Shown: piece by piece, positions 1 through 7,944 of the stretch
Layout of the letters: the number at the start of each line of letters is the position of its first letter
Numbering within the stretch: the stretch's first letter is position 1
Assembly (NCBI RefSeq): GCF_029870595.1
Contig: NZ_JAPDIR010000004.1
Coordinates: forward strand, 62,001 to 126,000
DNA length: 64,000 bases
Source of the DNA: Sphingomonas sp. CBMAI 2297
Lineage (GTDB): Bacteria; Pseudomonadota; Alphaproteobacteria; Sphingomonadales; Sphingomonadaceae
Reading direction: 5' to 3'
Translations under genes and position numbers: made by a program
Notes under the pieces: model-generated
What the model was told of the DNA's origin: nothing
Databases searched by the model: none
What the model saw: only the letters and a program-made list of their open reading frames with translations

Positions 1-71
1 GCGTCCGCGGTCGCTGGAGTACCCAGCGCTGGTGCGGATGGATCCGGCGCTGTTCGGCAGCCTGCCCGCGA

Positions 72-950
72 GTGCTTGCGCCCAGAGCAACCCGTCCAAT
101 CCGCTCGAACATCGCTTATCGGCCCAGCGTTTTGAGGCGCTACCCCTGCGCGCGCATTGGCAAGAAGGGTTGGCAGATACGATCGCCGCTTCCAGACCTG
201 ATCCTCGAGCGGATTACCGGCGGAATCCACTACGATGTGATATCCGGAGGCGGAGCCGTTCGCGACGACTATAGTCGTCGGTTTGAGGAATATGCCCTGC
301 GCTATTTAGTTGCGATGATGCCGGGCCTACAAGCTGTGCCGGAGCGGAGTTGCAAGATTGCGCGCAATCGGTTCGAGACTCCCGATATTGTGGCGGAGCC
401 TCAGCCGGGACATGGAGTGGCGCTTGCCATTGAGTGCAAAGCGTCGCGCATGTCATTCAGCGCGCGCTACGCGGATGAGCCAGCGAGCGACCGTGGCTAT
501 GACGATATCGCTAAGGCGGTTTTCCAACTGTGGCGCTTCTTCTCTCATTGCCGGCACGGTCTAACCGGCCAGGCCGCCAGGGACGATGCCGTCGGCCTAG
601 TCCTTACGCTCGACAGCTGGATGGTCATGGGAAATGCGCTATTCGAAGAGGTCTTCGCGCGTGCCGAGGTTCATGCCGCGCGGGATCCGCAGATCGAGGC
701 GCAAGATCGCCGGCCGATTGCCTTCTGCTCGATCACCGACCTCGAATCCGCCTGTGCGATCGGGTCCGCTGATACCCTCCTCGCGGCGTTGCGGACCGCC
801 GCGATGCCGACAAGCAGAGGCGGTTATTTGAGCGCGATTCACTGCCAGGCAAATCCGGAGGTGGCGGAACGCAAATATCCGTTCGATGACCTTGCGACGT
901 ATTTGCCATGGTGGGGCAAACTCAACAGGCCGACGCCGCGGGCCAACTAA
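72..950 (+). CDS. PD-(D/E)XK nuclease-like hypothetical protein, 5' end uncertain
   Basis: No family was recognised with certainty. The middle of the protein has the spacing of a PD-(D/E)XK nuclease core: ETPDIVAEP followed about 14 residues later by AIECKA, so a DNA-cleaving or restriction-related role is a guess. The frame is open to the left window edge. GTG at 72 is only the first start inside the window. Residues before about position 45 are arginine-rich and look non-coding, whereas the +2 frame over 32-205 reads more like protein. A frameshift near 195-210 or a later start is therefore possible. The gene lies left of the first tRNA-Glu fragment and so belongs to the preceding island. 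Confidence 0.5.
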   Translation: MLAPRATRPIRSNIAYRPSVLRRYPCARIGKKGWQIRSPLPDLILERITGGIHYDVISGGGAVRDDYSRRFEEYALRYLVAMMPGLQAVPERSCKIARNRFETPDIVAEPQPGHGVALAIECKASRMSFSARYADEPASDRGYDDIAKAVFQLWRFFSHCRHGLTGQAARDDAVGLVLTLDSWMVMGNALFEEVFARAEVHAARDPQIEAQDRRPIAFCSITDLESACAIGSADTLLAALRTAAMPTSRGGYLSAIHCQANPEVAERKYPFDDLATYLPWWGKLNRPTPRAN

Positions 951-1458
951 TTTCTCCCGGTTAAGTTTTCGGTTCGACCACAAGCGCGGGCGCTGAGGTC
1001 GCACGCTGCGGCCCCTGCGGGGCCGACAGGGTGCGGCTTCTAATTTAGCCCGCGCGAGCACACTTGGCTCGGGCCGGAGCAGAAGCCGCCCCATCTGCAA
1101 GGGCGTCTGCTTTCGACCCGTCACGCCCCAACAGCCGACTGCCAGCTCACGGCCCAATAGCCGCCTTCCCCCTCTCCTTTCACGGCTGAAACACGGGTTC
1201 GATTCCCGTAGGGGTCACCATTGTTTTCAATGGGTTAGTAGCCAACGCGATCCGCGTGTCAAATATTCATCAAATATCTTTCTACGGATACGCGTGGTCT
1301 CACGCGGACAAATTGGCAGGTTGCGGGTGCGACCGTCCTGCTCTTCGCGTTGCGATTCGAAAGCAAAGTTCGCGGTCGAATCCCTTCGGCTCGCGCGCAC
1401 TTCTGAAGAATGAGGAAGCCCGCTCAGGCATTTTGTTCAGCCTGCCCGCAGAAACCGT
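951..1458. other. Gene-free junction between two tandem islands
   Basis: No convincing gene is present. The stretch holds several GC-rich inverted repeats just after the nuclease-like gene (about 960-1090), the tRNA-Glu 3' fragment at 1177-1220, and a perfect 6-bp hairpin with a 4-base loop at 1291-1306 (CGCGTG, GTCT, CACGCG). Bases 1301-1400 after the hairpin have a D-arm-like AATTGGCAGGTT and a degenerate T-loop-like GGTCGAATCCC. They could be a decayed tRNA-like sequence, but no complete cloverleaf could be drawn. Confidence 0.5.
1177..1220 (+). repeat. Partial tRNA-Glu 3' end (att site, left copy)
   Basis: These 44 bases start at an anticodon loop CTTTCAC (anticodon TTC, Glu). They include a T-arm ACGGG-TTCGATT-CCCGT and end with acceptor strand AGGGGTC, discriminator A and CCA. 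No 5' half or anticodon 5' stem precedes it. It matches the copy at 20451-20494 at 39 of 44 positions. This is the expected remnant of integrase-mediated insertion into a tRNA-Glu gene. Confidence 0.75.
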
Positions 1459-2160
1459 TCACCGATAATATTCGCCTTCCTCAAGTGACGACATACCGCT
1501 CTGAAGCGTCTGGAGGCCTACCTGATTATCCGTTTGGATGAACAGAGTGCGAAAATCGTCTAACGTTCCGTCACCAAGCAACGGCGGCTGCCCGCCCTCA
1601 CTGATCATGAACTGGCGAAATCGGTGCCGCATAGAGACGTCCAGCCTGCGCTGATGACGATCGGCGAGCAACTCTGCCACTGGCTCGGGTGCAATCTCGG
1701 CCAGCGCTGTGGGTGCGAACTGCGGCGTGCCACGCTCGGCGAGCCGCGCAATCAGGATAGTACGAACGCACCATATCATTCTGCGCAGGACGATCTGCGA
1801 GTTGAACGCACCGGCATGACGGTCGAGCAACCAGCCAAGTTCGCGGGCGTGTGCTATCTCGCGAGCATAGCTTGTCCGTAACCTGAACGATGATCGCAAC
1901 TGGTCGAGTTGCTGAAGCGGGTCAAACACCGGTTTGGCTTCACGCACGATATGGCAGACGAACAGATCGCCAGCCCGCGCATCCTCGACTAGCTTCTCCC
2001 AAGGGTAGAAGAACATCGATAGATGGCCGATCGACTTGTGCCGCGGTACACTCGGGGGAGCAATCAATAGCAGGTCGGTATCCGAACCCCGGCTGTTATC
2101 ATCTCGGGCGCGGCTGCCGAAGAGCAGGATCGCCGAAACGCCGGACTGGTCAGCTATCAT
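1459..2160 (-). CDS. MNT-type nucleotidyltransferase-domain protein
   Basis: The N-terminus has the minimal nucleotidyltransferase signature: LLFGSRARDD followed by GSDTDLLLI, which supplies the GS motif and two metal-binding aspartates. The rest (about residues 90-233) is helical, without a recognised domain. It could be a HEPN-like partner region, but no RxxxxH motif stands out. Proteins of this type transfer nucleotides to proteins or act as antitoxins. It is not a CD-NTase of the CBASS type by length or motif context. The ATG overlaps the stop of the upstream WYL regulator by four bases (ATGA), so the two are co-transcribed. The substrate is unknown. Confidence 0.75.
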   Translation of the reverse strand: MIADQSGVSAILLFGSRARDDNSRGSDTDLLLIAPPSVPRHKSIGHLSMFFYPWEKLVEDARAGDLFVCHIVREAKPVFDPLQQLDQLRSSFRLRTSYAREIAHARELGWLLDRHAGAFNSQIVLRRMIWCVRTILIARLAERGTPQFAPTALAEIAPEPVAELLADRHQRRLDVSMRHRFRQFMISEGGQPPLLGDGTLDDFRTLFIQTDNQVGLQTLQSGMSSLEEGEYYR

Positions 2161-3071
2161 GCTGGCCGCGACGCGCGCTCGATTGCATCGATCGACAGCT
2201 TGCGGGCCGTCGCGCGAGCGTTGACCACCTCGTCGTGATTGAGAAGCACAAGCTGCTGCTTGCCCGGCGGCAGCGTGCCGACCGGCACGTCCAGATTATG
2301 CTCGGTCATCAGGTAGAAGCTCTGGCTCAGCCGCATGGTGACGACCAGGCGCCCATCGACCATGCCATATTCAGCTTCGATCGCGGCGCGCTGGCTATCG
2401 GACAACGCCGGATTTGGTGTCAGGATCAGGTCGGTCCTGTGCAGCCACTCGAAGTCGAGCGATGGATCTGCCGCAGCGGCCTGGAGGTCGCTGGCACGAT
2501 CGATGCGAAACAGATTATAGTCGCGGAAGTCCTTGTGTTCCGCCGACCACGCCCGGACGTACCAACGGCCGTGCGCATGGAATAGCGCATGCGGCGCAAT
2601 GATGCGCCGCGGCTCGGGTGAGCCAGTGATCGACTTATACTCGATCTCGACCTGGCAGCTCTGGTTGATCGCATCGAGCAGGTGCAAAAGGACCTGCGCA
2701 TCAGTGCGCTTGCGCAGCAGCGAAATGTTCTCGATCGGCGGGCGACTATCGAACCAGGTATCTTCCTTACGCATCCAGCGATTTTCGATTGCGACGAGTT
2801 GCAAAAGGTACCGCTCGGCGGAGGCGTGCAGGAGCTTTGGCTCATAGGTCGGCGCCCGAAGATAGGCCTTGAGCGCCGAATCATAGACTAGGTTGCCAGG
2901 AGCGCGGTCGGTGTAGAGCGCGATGTCGGCAGACGCTTGCTGCGCAGAGATGCCGAAGGTCTCGGCCAAATCCCGGCGATTGAAGCGTCCATCCCAAAAC
3001 AACCGGAAATCAATGAACTCCAGGCGCCGTTGCAGACCCCAGCGCACCACTTCGCCTGTTTCATCTGTCAC
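2157..3071 (-). CDS. WYL-domain transcriptional regulator (CapW/BrxR-like)
   Basis: About 304 residues. An N-terminal winged-helix region (RRDLAETFGISAQQASADI) is followed by a WYL domain with the hallmark GRWYVRAW and a conserved FRIDR segment, then a C-terminal WCX-like extension. This layout is that of the CapW/BrxR/PafB-type regulators, many of which repress divergent phage-defence operons. The start was set at GTG 3071 because GGAGG lies five bases upstream; the frame extends to 3098 without a good start. It is divergent from the small protein/MBL/E2-E1-JAB operon and overlaps the nucleotidyltransferase gene. Regulation of the neighbouring operon is inferred from position. Confidence 0.8.
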   Translation of the reverse strand: MTDETGEVVRWGLQRRLEFIDFRLFWDGRFNRRDLAETFGISAQQASADIALYTDRAPGNLVYDSALKAYLRAPTYEPKLLHASAERYLLQLVAIENRWMRKEDTWFDSRPPIENISLLRKRTDAQVLLHLLDAINQSCQVEIEYKSITGSPEPRRIIAPHALFHAHGRWYVRAWSAEHKDFRDYNLFRIDRASDLQAAAADPSLDFEWLHRTDLILTPNPALSDSQRAAIEAEYGMVDGRLVVTMRLSQSFYLMTEHNLDVPVGTLPPGKQQLVLLNHDEVVNARATARKLSIDAIERASRPA

Positions 3072-3105
3072 GCAAACCTCCAATAACCCGACTAGCAAAA
3101 AATAT

Positions 3106-3147
3106 CCCGTCGCGTTTCTTGACGGGTGAAAAAGCGATTCCCATATT
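3106..3147 (+). promoter_or_regulatory. Putative promoter with overlapping inverted repeat
   Basis: In the divergent gap, TTGACG (3119-3124) and CATATT (3142-3147) are separated by 17 bases and could form a sigma-70 promoter reading right into the four-gene operon. An inverted repeat CCCGTC (3106-3111) / GACGGG (3121-3126) overlaps the -35 box. That is a plausible operator for the adjacent WYL repressor. No experimental evidence exists. Confidence 0.4.
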
Positions 3148-3213
3148 TCATGGACGCGATGATCCTTTGGATCAACGGTGAAGCACGATCAAGCGGCATA
3201 AAGGGCAGAAATT

Positions 3214-3399
3214 ATGGCGAAAAATACTGGCAACGGCTTTCGACGCGGCGCGGTGACTGGCCGCACCCAGTTCCAACGTCCCGATGGGCATTGGCAGAAG
3301 CGCGACGAAGGCACGGGTCACCTGATGGGCGTCAAGAACGATGGCACGCCGTTCAAGGGTGTCGCGCGCGAACCCGACGGGCGCGATGGCGCGGACTAA
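3214..3399 (+). CDS. Small conserved-looking protein, first gene of the conjugation-type operon
   Basis: A 61-residue soluble protein, rich in Gly, Arg, Lys and Asp, beginning MAKNTGNGFRRGAV and containing the segment GHLMGVKNDGTPFKGV. The pattern resembles small uncharacterised proteins that begin MAKNTGNG in other bacteria, but no function is known to me. It does not end in a Gly-Gly tail, so it is not an obvious ubiquitin-like modifier. It sits 59 bases upstream of the first MBL gene in the same direction and is probably the first cistron after the divergent promoter. It could be a small substrate, cofactor or inhibitor of the system. Confidence 0.7.
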   Translation: MAKNTGNGFRRGAVTGRTQFQRPDGHWQKRDEGTGHLMGVKNDGTPFKGVAREPDGRDGAD

Positions 3400-3458
3400 C
3401 GGCGACGCACGCCTGACCGATTGAAAGATACAGCACCCAACGAAACGGAGGCGCCTCG

Positions 3459-4592
3459 ATGCGCGGTGACTATAAGTTGACGGCATTCGCGGCTGGCTGC
3501 GGTGATAGCATCCTGCTCGAGGCGCACCACAAGACCGTGTTGACCGACATCCACTACCGGGCGGGCGGCGCACAGGACGACACGAATGACGACGTGCCGG
3601 ACTTTGCGCCCGACATCCGGAAGGCATGCGGCAACAACCATCTCGACATCTTCGTCTCGACGCATCCCGACAAAGACCATGTCGGCGGGTTCTGCGAGGT
3701 CTTCCACTGCGGTCCGCCCGGAGATTGGGTCGCCGATCCGGAGGATGGTGAGCCGAAGATCATCGTCGATGAGATCTGGTGTTCGCCCTATGGCGCCAAT
3801 CCTCATTATGAGACTGCGCAGTCGAAGCCGCTGGTCGACGAGATAAAGCGGCGCAAGGCTTTGCAGGGAAGCTGGCAGGCGGACCTCGCCGGCAACCGCC
3901 TGGTCATCATGGACACCACCACACACACGACAGGGACCGTCACGAGCGGGCTGGAATGGCGCCTGCTCGCGCCGACGCCCGCCGAATGGGACATTCCCAA
4001 GGCCGAAGAGGGCTGCGCTCAGACCTCGTCCAATCCGACCAGCCTCGTCATCCAGTGGTCCGTGACGCGAAGCTGGGGGAAGAACCATATCCTGATCGCA
4101 GGCGACACGTCGGTCGAGGTGCTGGAGCGCCTGGAGGCCGAGGTTCATGCCAAGAACCCCGATCATCTCGCATGGCATATCCTGATCTCGCCGCATCATT
4201 GCTCGCGCCGCTCGATCGGTCGCGTGTGGAACGGCGGCTGCATCGACGAAGAGTTCGAGGAGTCTGCGGAGGCTCTGACTGCACTGGGCGAACAGCGGGG
4301 CGACGGCTATGTCATCGCAAGCAGCCGACGAGTTATTCGCGGCGGCGGCACCCCGCCGTCCTATCACGCCAAGCTGCGTTACCTGCGCATCCTCGCGCGT
4401 GGCGGCGAGGTGACCGATGCGGTGAGGGCGCGCTTCCGCTGCACGGGTGGCAATGCCGCAAGCGACAAGCCGGCGCATATCGTGTTCAATCTCAATGCGA
4501 CCGGCCCCAGCCTCGCCGCGACCAGTGCGCCGGCGACCGTTGGCTTGGGCGGTGGTGGCGGGTCGGTCGGCGGCGGGGGCGGATACGGCTGA
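3459..4592 (+). CDS. MBL-fold hydrolase with glycine-rich C-terminal tail
   Basis: A 377-residue metallo-beta-lactamase-fold protein. Metal-binding motifs are STHPDKDHVGG (residues 67-77, the HxxxDH motif), a GD pair at 215-216 (LIAGDTS) and SPHHCS at 244-249. This layout resembles ComEC-type or competence-like MBL hydrolases acting on nucleotides or phosphodiesters. The last 16 residues (about 362-377) are almost all glycine, in two runs of five, ending Gly-Tyr-Gly. That tail resembles a flexible or conjugatable C-terminus. The next gene starts at 4592, so stop and start overlap closely. SD-like ACGGAGG lies upstream of the ATG. The substrate is not known. Confidence 0.8.
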   Translation: MRGDYKLTAFAAGCGDSILLEAHHKTVLTDIHYRAGGAQDDTNDDVPDFAPDIRKACGNNHLDIFVSTHPDKDHVGGFCEVFHCGPPGDWVADPEDGEPKIIVDEIWCSPYGANPHYETAQSKPLVDEIKRRKALQGSWQADLAGNRLVIMDTTTHTTGTVTSGLEWRLLAPTPAEWDIPKAEEGCAQTSSNPTSLVIQWSVTRSWGKNHILIAGDTSVEVLERLEAEVHAKNPDHLAWHILISPHHCSRRSIGRVWNGGCIDEEFEESAEALTALGEQRGDGYVIASSRRVIRGGGTPPSYHAKLRYLRILARGGEVTDAVRARFRCTGGNAASDKPAHIVFNLNATGPSLAATSAPATVGLGGGGGSVGGGGGYG

Positions 4593-6841
4593 TGGCAGAC
4601 CCCAAAGGCGGCGCCTATTCCCATCAGTTGGAAGCACGGCGGATCGAGATCTCGGCGGGGGTGGTGGCGGGCTCGCTCGAGCTGCTGGTTGCGGATGACG
4701 GCGAGGTGCTCGAGTTCGACATTGCCAGCGAGCCGACGGTAAATGCGCCCGTCGCGGACATCCGTGACGTGGAGCGCATTTGTTTTGTCTACAAGCACGG
4801 CGGTCGGTTCGGCGAGACGGCCCCCTCGCACGTGCTCTGCAAGCGCCAGGACTTTCCGCGCGACCTAGTGCATCTATGTTCCACCGGCCCTGGCGGTCCG
4901 GCCGCTCCTTGTCTTGCTTTGGGCGGGCTGCAGCCGCTCTATGAGCGCGTCGGGATCGAGGCGGTGATGGAACGGCTGCGCAAGTTCCTACGAGACGCGA
5001 AGACCGGGACTCTGACGATCGACGGCTGGGAGCCGGTACCTTTCGGCATCGGCCAGCAGCCTTGCGGTGGGGAGGTCATCCCGCACTTCTTTCAGGATCA
5101 TGCGCAGGCCAATCTGGAGGACGGTGTCGCCATGGGCACCGCGATCAACATCGAGGTGGCTGGGAGGCGCTTCGTTTCAGTATTCCCTCAGATCATCGCG
5201 CCCGACGACATGGCTAACGCCCTCGCCTTTCGCAACAAGAATGCAGGTGGCAAGCGGCGTGGCATACCCTGGATCTTCCTGTGGCCAAAGACGGTCACTC
5301 CCGAAAGCGATCCGATCTTCGACGACTGGCGAACCGGCGGCGAGTTGCTCAACGGGATGAAGCGCATCGGGGTCGACAAAGCGTTCGACGCAGCAATCGG
5401 CGACCTGCTCCGACGAGATATCGACTGCAAGTGCGAGCGCGAGCCGGCAGGCGGCAAGGGATTGGTCGTGGTACTCGGCATATGGCGGCCTGAGCCGATC
5501 ATGCGCGAATTTTTCGGCTATTCCGAGAATCCCGAAGCGCGACGCCTTGAATTGCGCGCCTTCCGGGTATCCCAAGATTTGCTCAAGGAGATCGTCGCCC
5601 CCGATGCGAGGGTCGAGACGATCATCGGCGACTATCCCGGTAGCCCGGAACTCTACCGATGGGTTGCCGGCGTCGATCCCATGCCAGCCATCGCACTGCT
5701 CGGGGGCGGCGCCATCGGTAGCGCAGTGTTTAATCATCTCGCACGCTCCGGGCTGGATGACGCCGTGATCTATGATCACGACCTCCTGCGACCCCACAAT
5801 CTGACCAGGCATACGGCGGACACCGACAGCCTCTACAAGCCGAAGGGCGATGCCGTATCCGGCCTCATGCATGGCCTTGTCCGCGAGATGTCGCTCCAGG
5901 TGGAAGCGATACAGCGGGACGTGACGGAGATCCCGGTCGATGAACTCGCCGCGGCGATCGAGAACCGCCTGGTGATCGACGCGACGGCCGACGAGCGGGT
6001 CCGCCTTCGCCTCGACGAACTCCGAGGCAAGGCATCGCTTTCCGTCATCCGGACCGAGATGTTCCATGAAGGACGTCTGGGCGTGACGTTCGTCGCGCCT
6101 CCGAACGGCCCCGGCCTCGCCGACATGATGCGGGCATTGGTTACCTCGGCGCCGGAAAACCCGGCCGTGGCGGCCTGGCTCGAACATGAAGAGATGCATC
6201 CGCTCGGTCCCGATCCGCTACTGGCCGGATTCGGCTGCACCTCACAGACCATCCACCTGCCGCTTCACGCGATCGAACAGCATGCATCGGTCGCTACCGC
6301 AACGATCCTCGGCGATCGCACGCAAGCGGGGATTGCCATCAACCCCGTCGACGAAAGCTATCGTCCGACGGGATGGCAATGGCTGGCCGTTCCCCGTTTT
6401 ACGACGCTCGTGCCTGCGACCGAGCCGGAGTGGAGCATCAGGATTGCCGGACCGGCGCTGGAGCGCATCACTGCCGCGCGGGCGGAGGCGCTGCCCGCCG
6501 AGGCGGGTGGGTATCTTTACGGCGCCTGGGACCCGAACCAGAAAGCGATTACGGTAACTCTGGCAACGACGCTCCCGCCGGGTTCGGTTGCGACGCCGAC
6601 ATCGCTCCAACTCGGCCCGGCCGGCACCACGTTGGAGGAGCGTCGGCTCCTGCGGAAGACACGGGGCCGTATCTATCTCTGCGGTACCTGGCACAGCCAT
6701 CCGAACGGGTCCGCAAGCATGTCCGGGCGCGACTATACCACGATGATGGAACATCATGCGCGGGACGCCGCGACGCTGAGCCCAACCCTGATCGTCATCG
6801 CCGCCGAGGGCGATGTCCAGGCCCATCTGAAGCTTCCCTGA
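4592..6841 (+). CDS. Fused E2-like / E1 (ThiF) / JAB (JAMM) protein
   Basis: 749 residues combining three parts of a ubiquitin-like pathway. Residues about 15-150 look E2-like, with a candidate active cysteine at C107 (APCLALGG) followed by an amphipathic helical stretch. Residues about 362-560 are a ThiF/E1 adenylation domain: Rossmann loop LLGGGAIGS (369-377), acidic turn YDHD (394-397), N403 and R406, and a candidate E1 cysteine C549 in GFGCTS. Residues about 610-749 are a JAMM isopeptidase: E637 in PAEAGG, then H701-x-H703, S711 and D714. All key residues are present, so every module may be active. ATG 4592 was chosen because it directly follows the MBL stop; the open frame further left has shadow-like composition. 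The MBL-2 start lies 4 bases downstream. Confidence 0.85.
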   Translation: MADPKGGAYSHQLEARRIEISAGVVAGSLELLVADDGEVLEFDIASEPTVNAPVADIRDVERICFVYKHGGRFGETAPSHVLCKRQDFPRDLVHLCSTGPGGPAAPCLALGGLQPLYERVGIEAVMERLRKFLRDAKTGTLTIDGWEPVPFGIGQQPCGGEVIPHFFQDHAQANLEDGVAMGTAINIEVAGRRFVSVFPQIIAPDDMANALAFRNKNAGGKRRGIPWIFLWPKTVTPESDPIFDDWRTGGELLNGMKRIGVDKAFDAAIGDLLRRDIDCKCEREPAGGKGLVVVLGIWRPEPIMREFFGYSENPEARRLELRAFRVSQDLLKEIVAPDARVETIIGDYPGSPELYRWVAGVDPMPAIALLGGGAIGSAVFNHLARSGLDDAVIYDHDLLRPHNLTRHTADTDSLYKPKGDAVSGLMHGLVREMSLQVEAIQRDVTEIPVDELAAAIENRLVIDATADERVRLRLDELRGKASLSVIRTEMFHEGRLGVTFVAPPNGPGLADMMRALVTSAPENPAVAAWLEHEEMHPLGPDPLLAGFGCTSQTIHLPLHAIEQHASVATATILGDRTQAGIAINPVDESYRPTGWQWLAVPRFTTLVPATEPEWSIRIAGPALERITAARAEALPAEAGGYLYGAWDPNQKAITVTLATTLPPGSVATPTSLQLGPAGTTLEERRLLRKTRGRIYLCGTWHSHPNGSASMSGRDYTTMMEHHARDAATLSPTLIVIAAEGDVQAHLKLP

Positions 6842-6845
6842 TCCC

Positions 6846-7928
6846 ATGCCAGATTTCTTCGAAATCGACTTTCTCGACGTCGAAACCCGCAAGAGCGGCG
6901 ATGCCATCGCTCTTCGTTATGAGATCGCTGGCGAGCGGGCGATCCATGTAGTTGATGGTGGCTTCGACGCGATGTCAGAGCGGATCATCGCCCATATCGT
7001 CACCCATTATGACAACAAGCCAATCGACCATGTCGTCGTAACTCATCCCGATGGCGATCACGCGTGCGGGCTGCGCGGCGTCATCGAGAGATGCAATGTC
7101 GGCACACTGTGGATGTTGCGTCCCTGGATTTATGCCGAGGCCCTGTTGCCATATTTTACGACTTACAATTCGGCCGAGCGGCTGGCGAGCCGACTGCGAG
7201 CGCTCTATCCCTATATCGCGGATCTGGAGCGCATTGCCATCGAGCGCGACATCCCGATCGCCGAACCATTTCAGGGTGCCCGGATCGGTGCATTCACGGT
7301 GCTCGCTCCCTCTCCCCAACGCTATATCGACTGCCTGTTGACGTCGGATAAGACGCCTGAGGTGGGCGATGAGCGGGATGCCATCGCGGCATTGTTCGAG
7401 GAGATCGCCCAGTTCGGCAAAGCGGTGGTCAATTTTGCGCGCGGCGCCTGGGGATATGAGGTCTTCTCCACAGGAGAGACCAGTGCGGAGAACGAGATGA
7501 GCGTGGTCCAGGCGGCCATCATCGGTGGCCAGCGTATCGTACTCACCGGAGATGCAGGGCGCCAGGCGCTTGCAGAGGCGGCGGACTTTGCTCCGACCGC
7601 CGGCATCAATCTGCCGGGCGTGCACCGATTCCAAGTCCCGCATCACGGCTCGCGCCGCAATGTATCGACGGAGCTTCTCGACCGGTGGCTGGGACCTCGT
7701 CTGGACCGGCAACTACCCGAGGGGTATGAAGTGTTCACCGCCGTGTGCAGTTCGGCCAAGGCCGATCCGGACCATCCTCGCAAATCCGTCGAGCGGGCGT
7801 TCCTGCATCGAGGCGCACGCTTCATTACTACGGAAGATGGCGACGTACGCACCCAATGGAACGCTCCCGAGCGGCTAGGATGGGGGCCACTACCGCATCG
7901 CCCCTATCCCGAGGCCTATGAGGAATAA
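6846..7928 (+). CDS. Second MBL-fold hydrolase of the operon (ComEC-like)
   Basis: 360 residues. Motifs are VVTHPDGDHACGL (residues 64-76), LTGDAG (about 234-239) and VPHHGSRRN (about 264-272), all typical of the ComEC/Rec2-like branch of MBL hydrolases. The region between includes segments of unknown role. It begins four bases after the E2-E1-JAB stop and ends 16 bases before the converging membrane-protein gene. It differs clearly from the first MBL protein: different insertions and no glycine tail. The two MBL proteins may act on different substrates or form a heteromer. This is inference from the operon layout. Confidence 0.8.
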   Translation: MPDFFEIDFLDVETRKSGDAIALRYEIAGERAIHVVDGGFDAMSERIIAHIVTHYDNKPIDHVVVTHPDGDHACGLRGVIERCNVGTLWMLRPWIYAEALLPYFTTYNSAERLASRLRALYPYIADLERIAIERDIPIAEPFQGARIGAFTVLAPSPQRYIDCLLTSDKTPEVGDERDAIAALFEEIAQFGKAVVNFARGAWGYEVFSTGETSAENEMSVVQAAIIGGQRIVLTGDAGRQALAEAADFAPTAGINLPGVHRFQVPHHGSRRNVSTELLDRWLGPRLDRQLPEGYEVFTAVCSSAKADPDHPRKSVERAFLHRGARFITTEDGDVRTQWNAPERLGWGPLPHRPYPEAYEE

Positions 7929-7944
7929 GTAGGCTTCCTGGAGA

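Noticed and set aside
1301..1400. A functional tRNA gene
   Set aside because: D-arm- and T-loop-like patches exist, but no acceptor stem or anticodon stem could be drawn.
1459..3071. CBASS system
   Set aside because: The nucleotidyltransferase is a 233-residue MNT-type protein, not a CD-NTase; no Cap4/Cap5-type effector is present.
3956..4591. N-terminal extension of the E2-E1-JAB protein
   Set aside because: It is the shadow of the MBL gene in another frame; arginine-rich composition and no start context.
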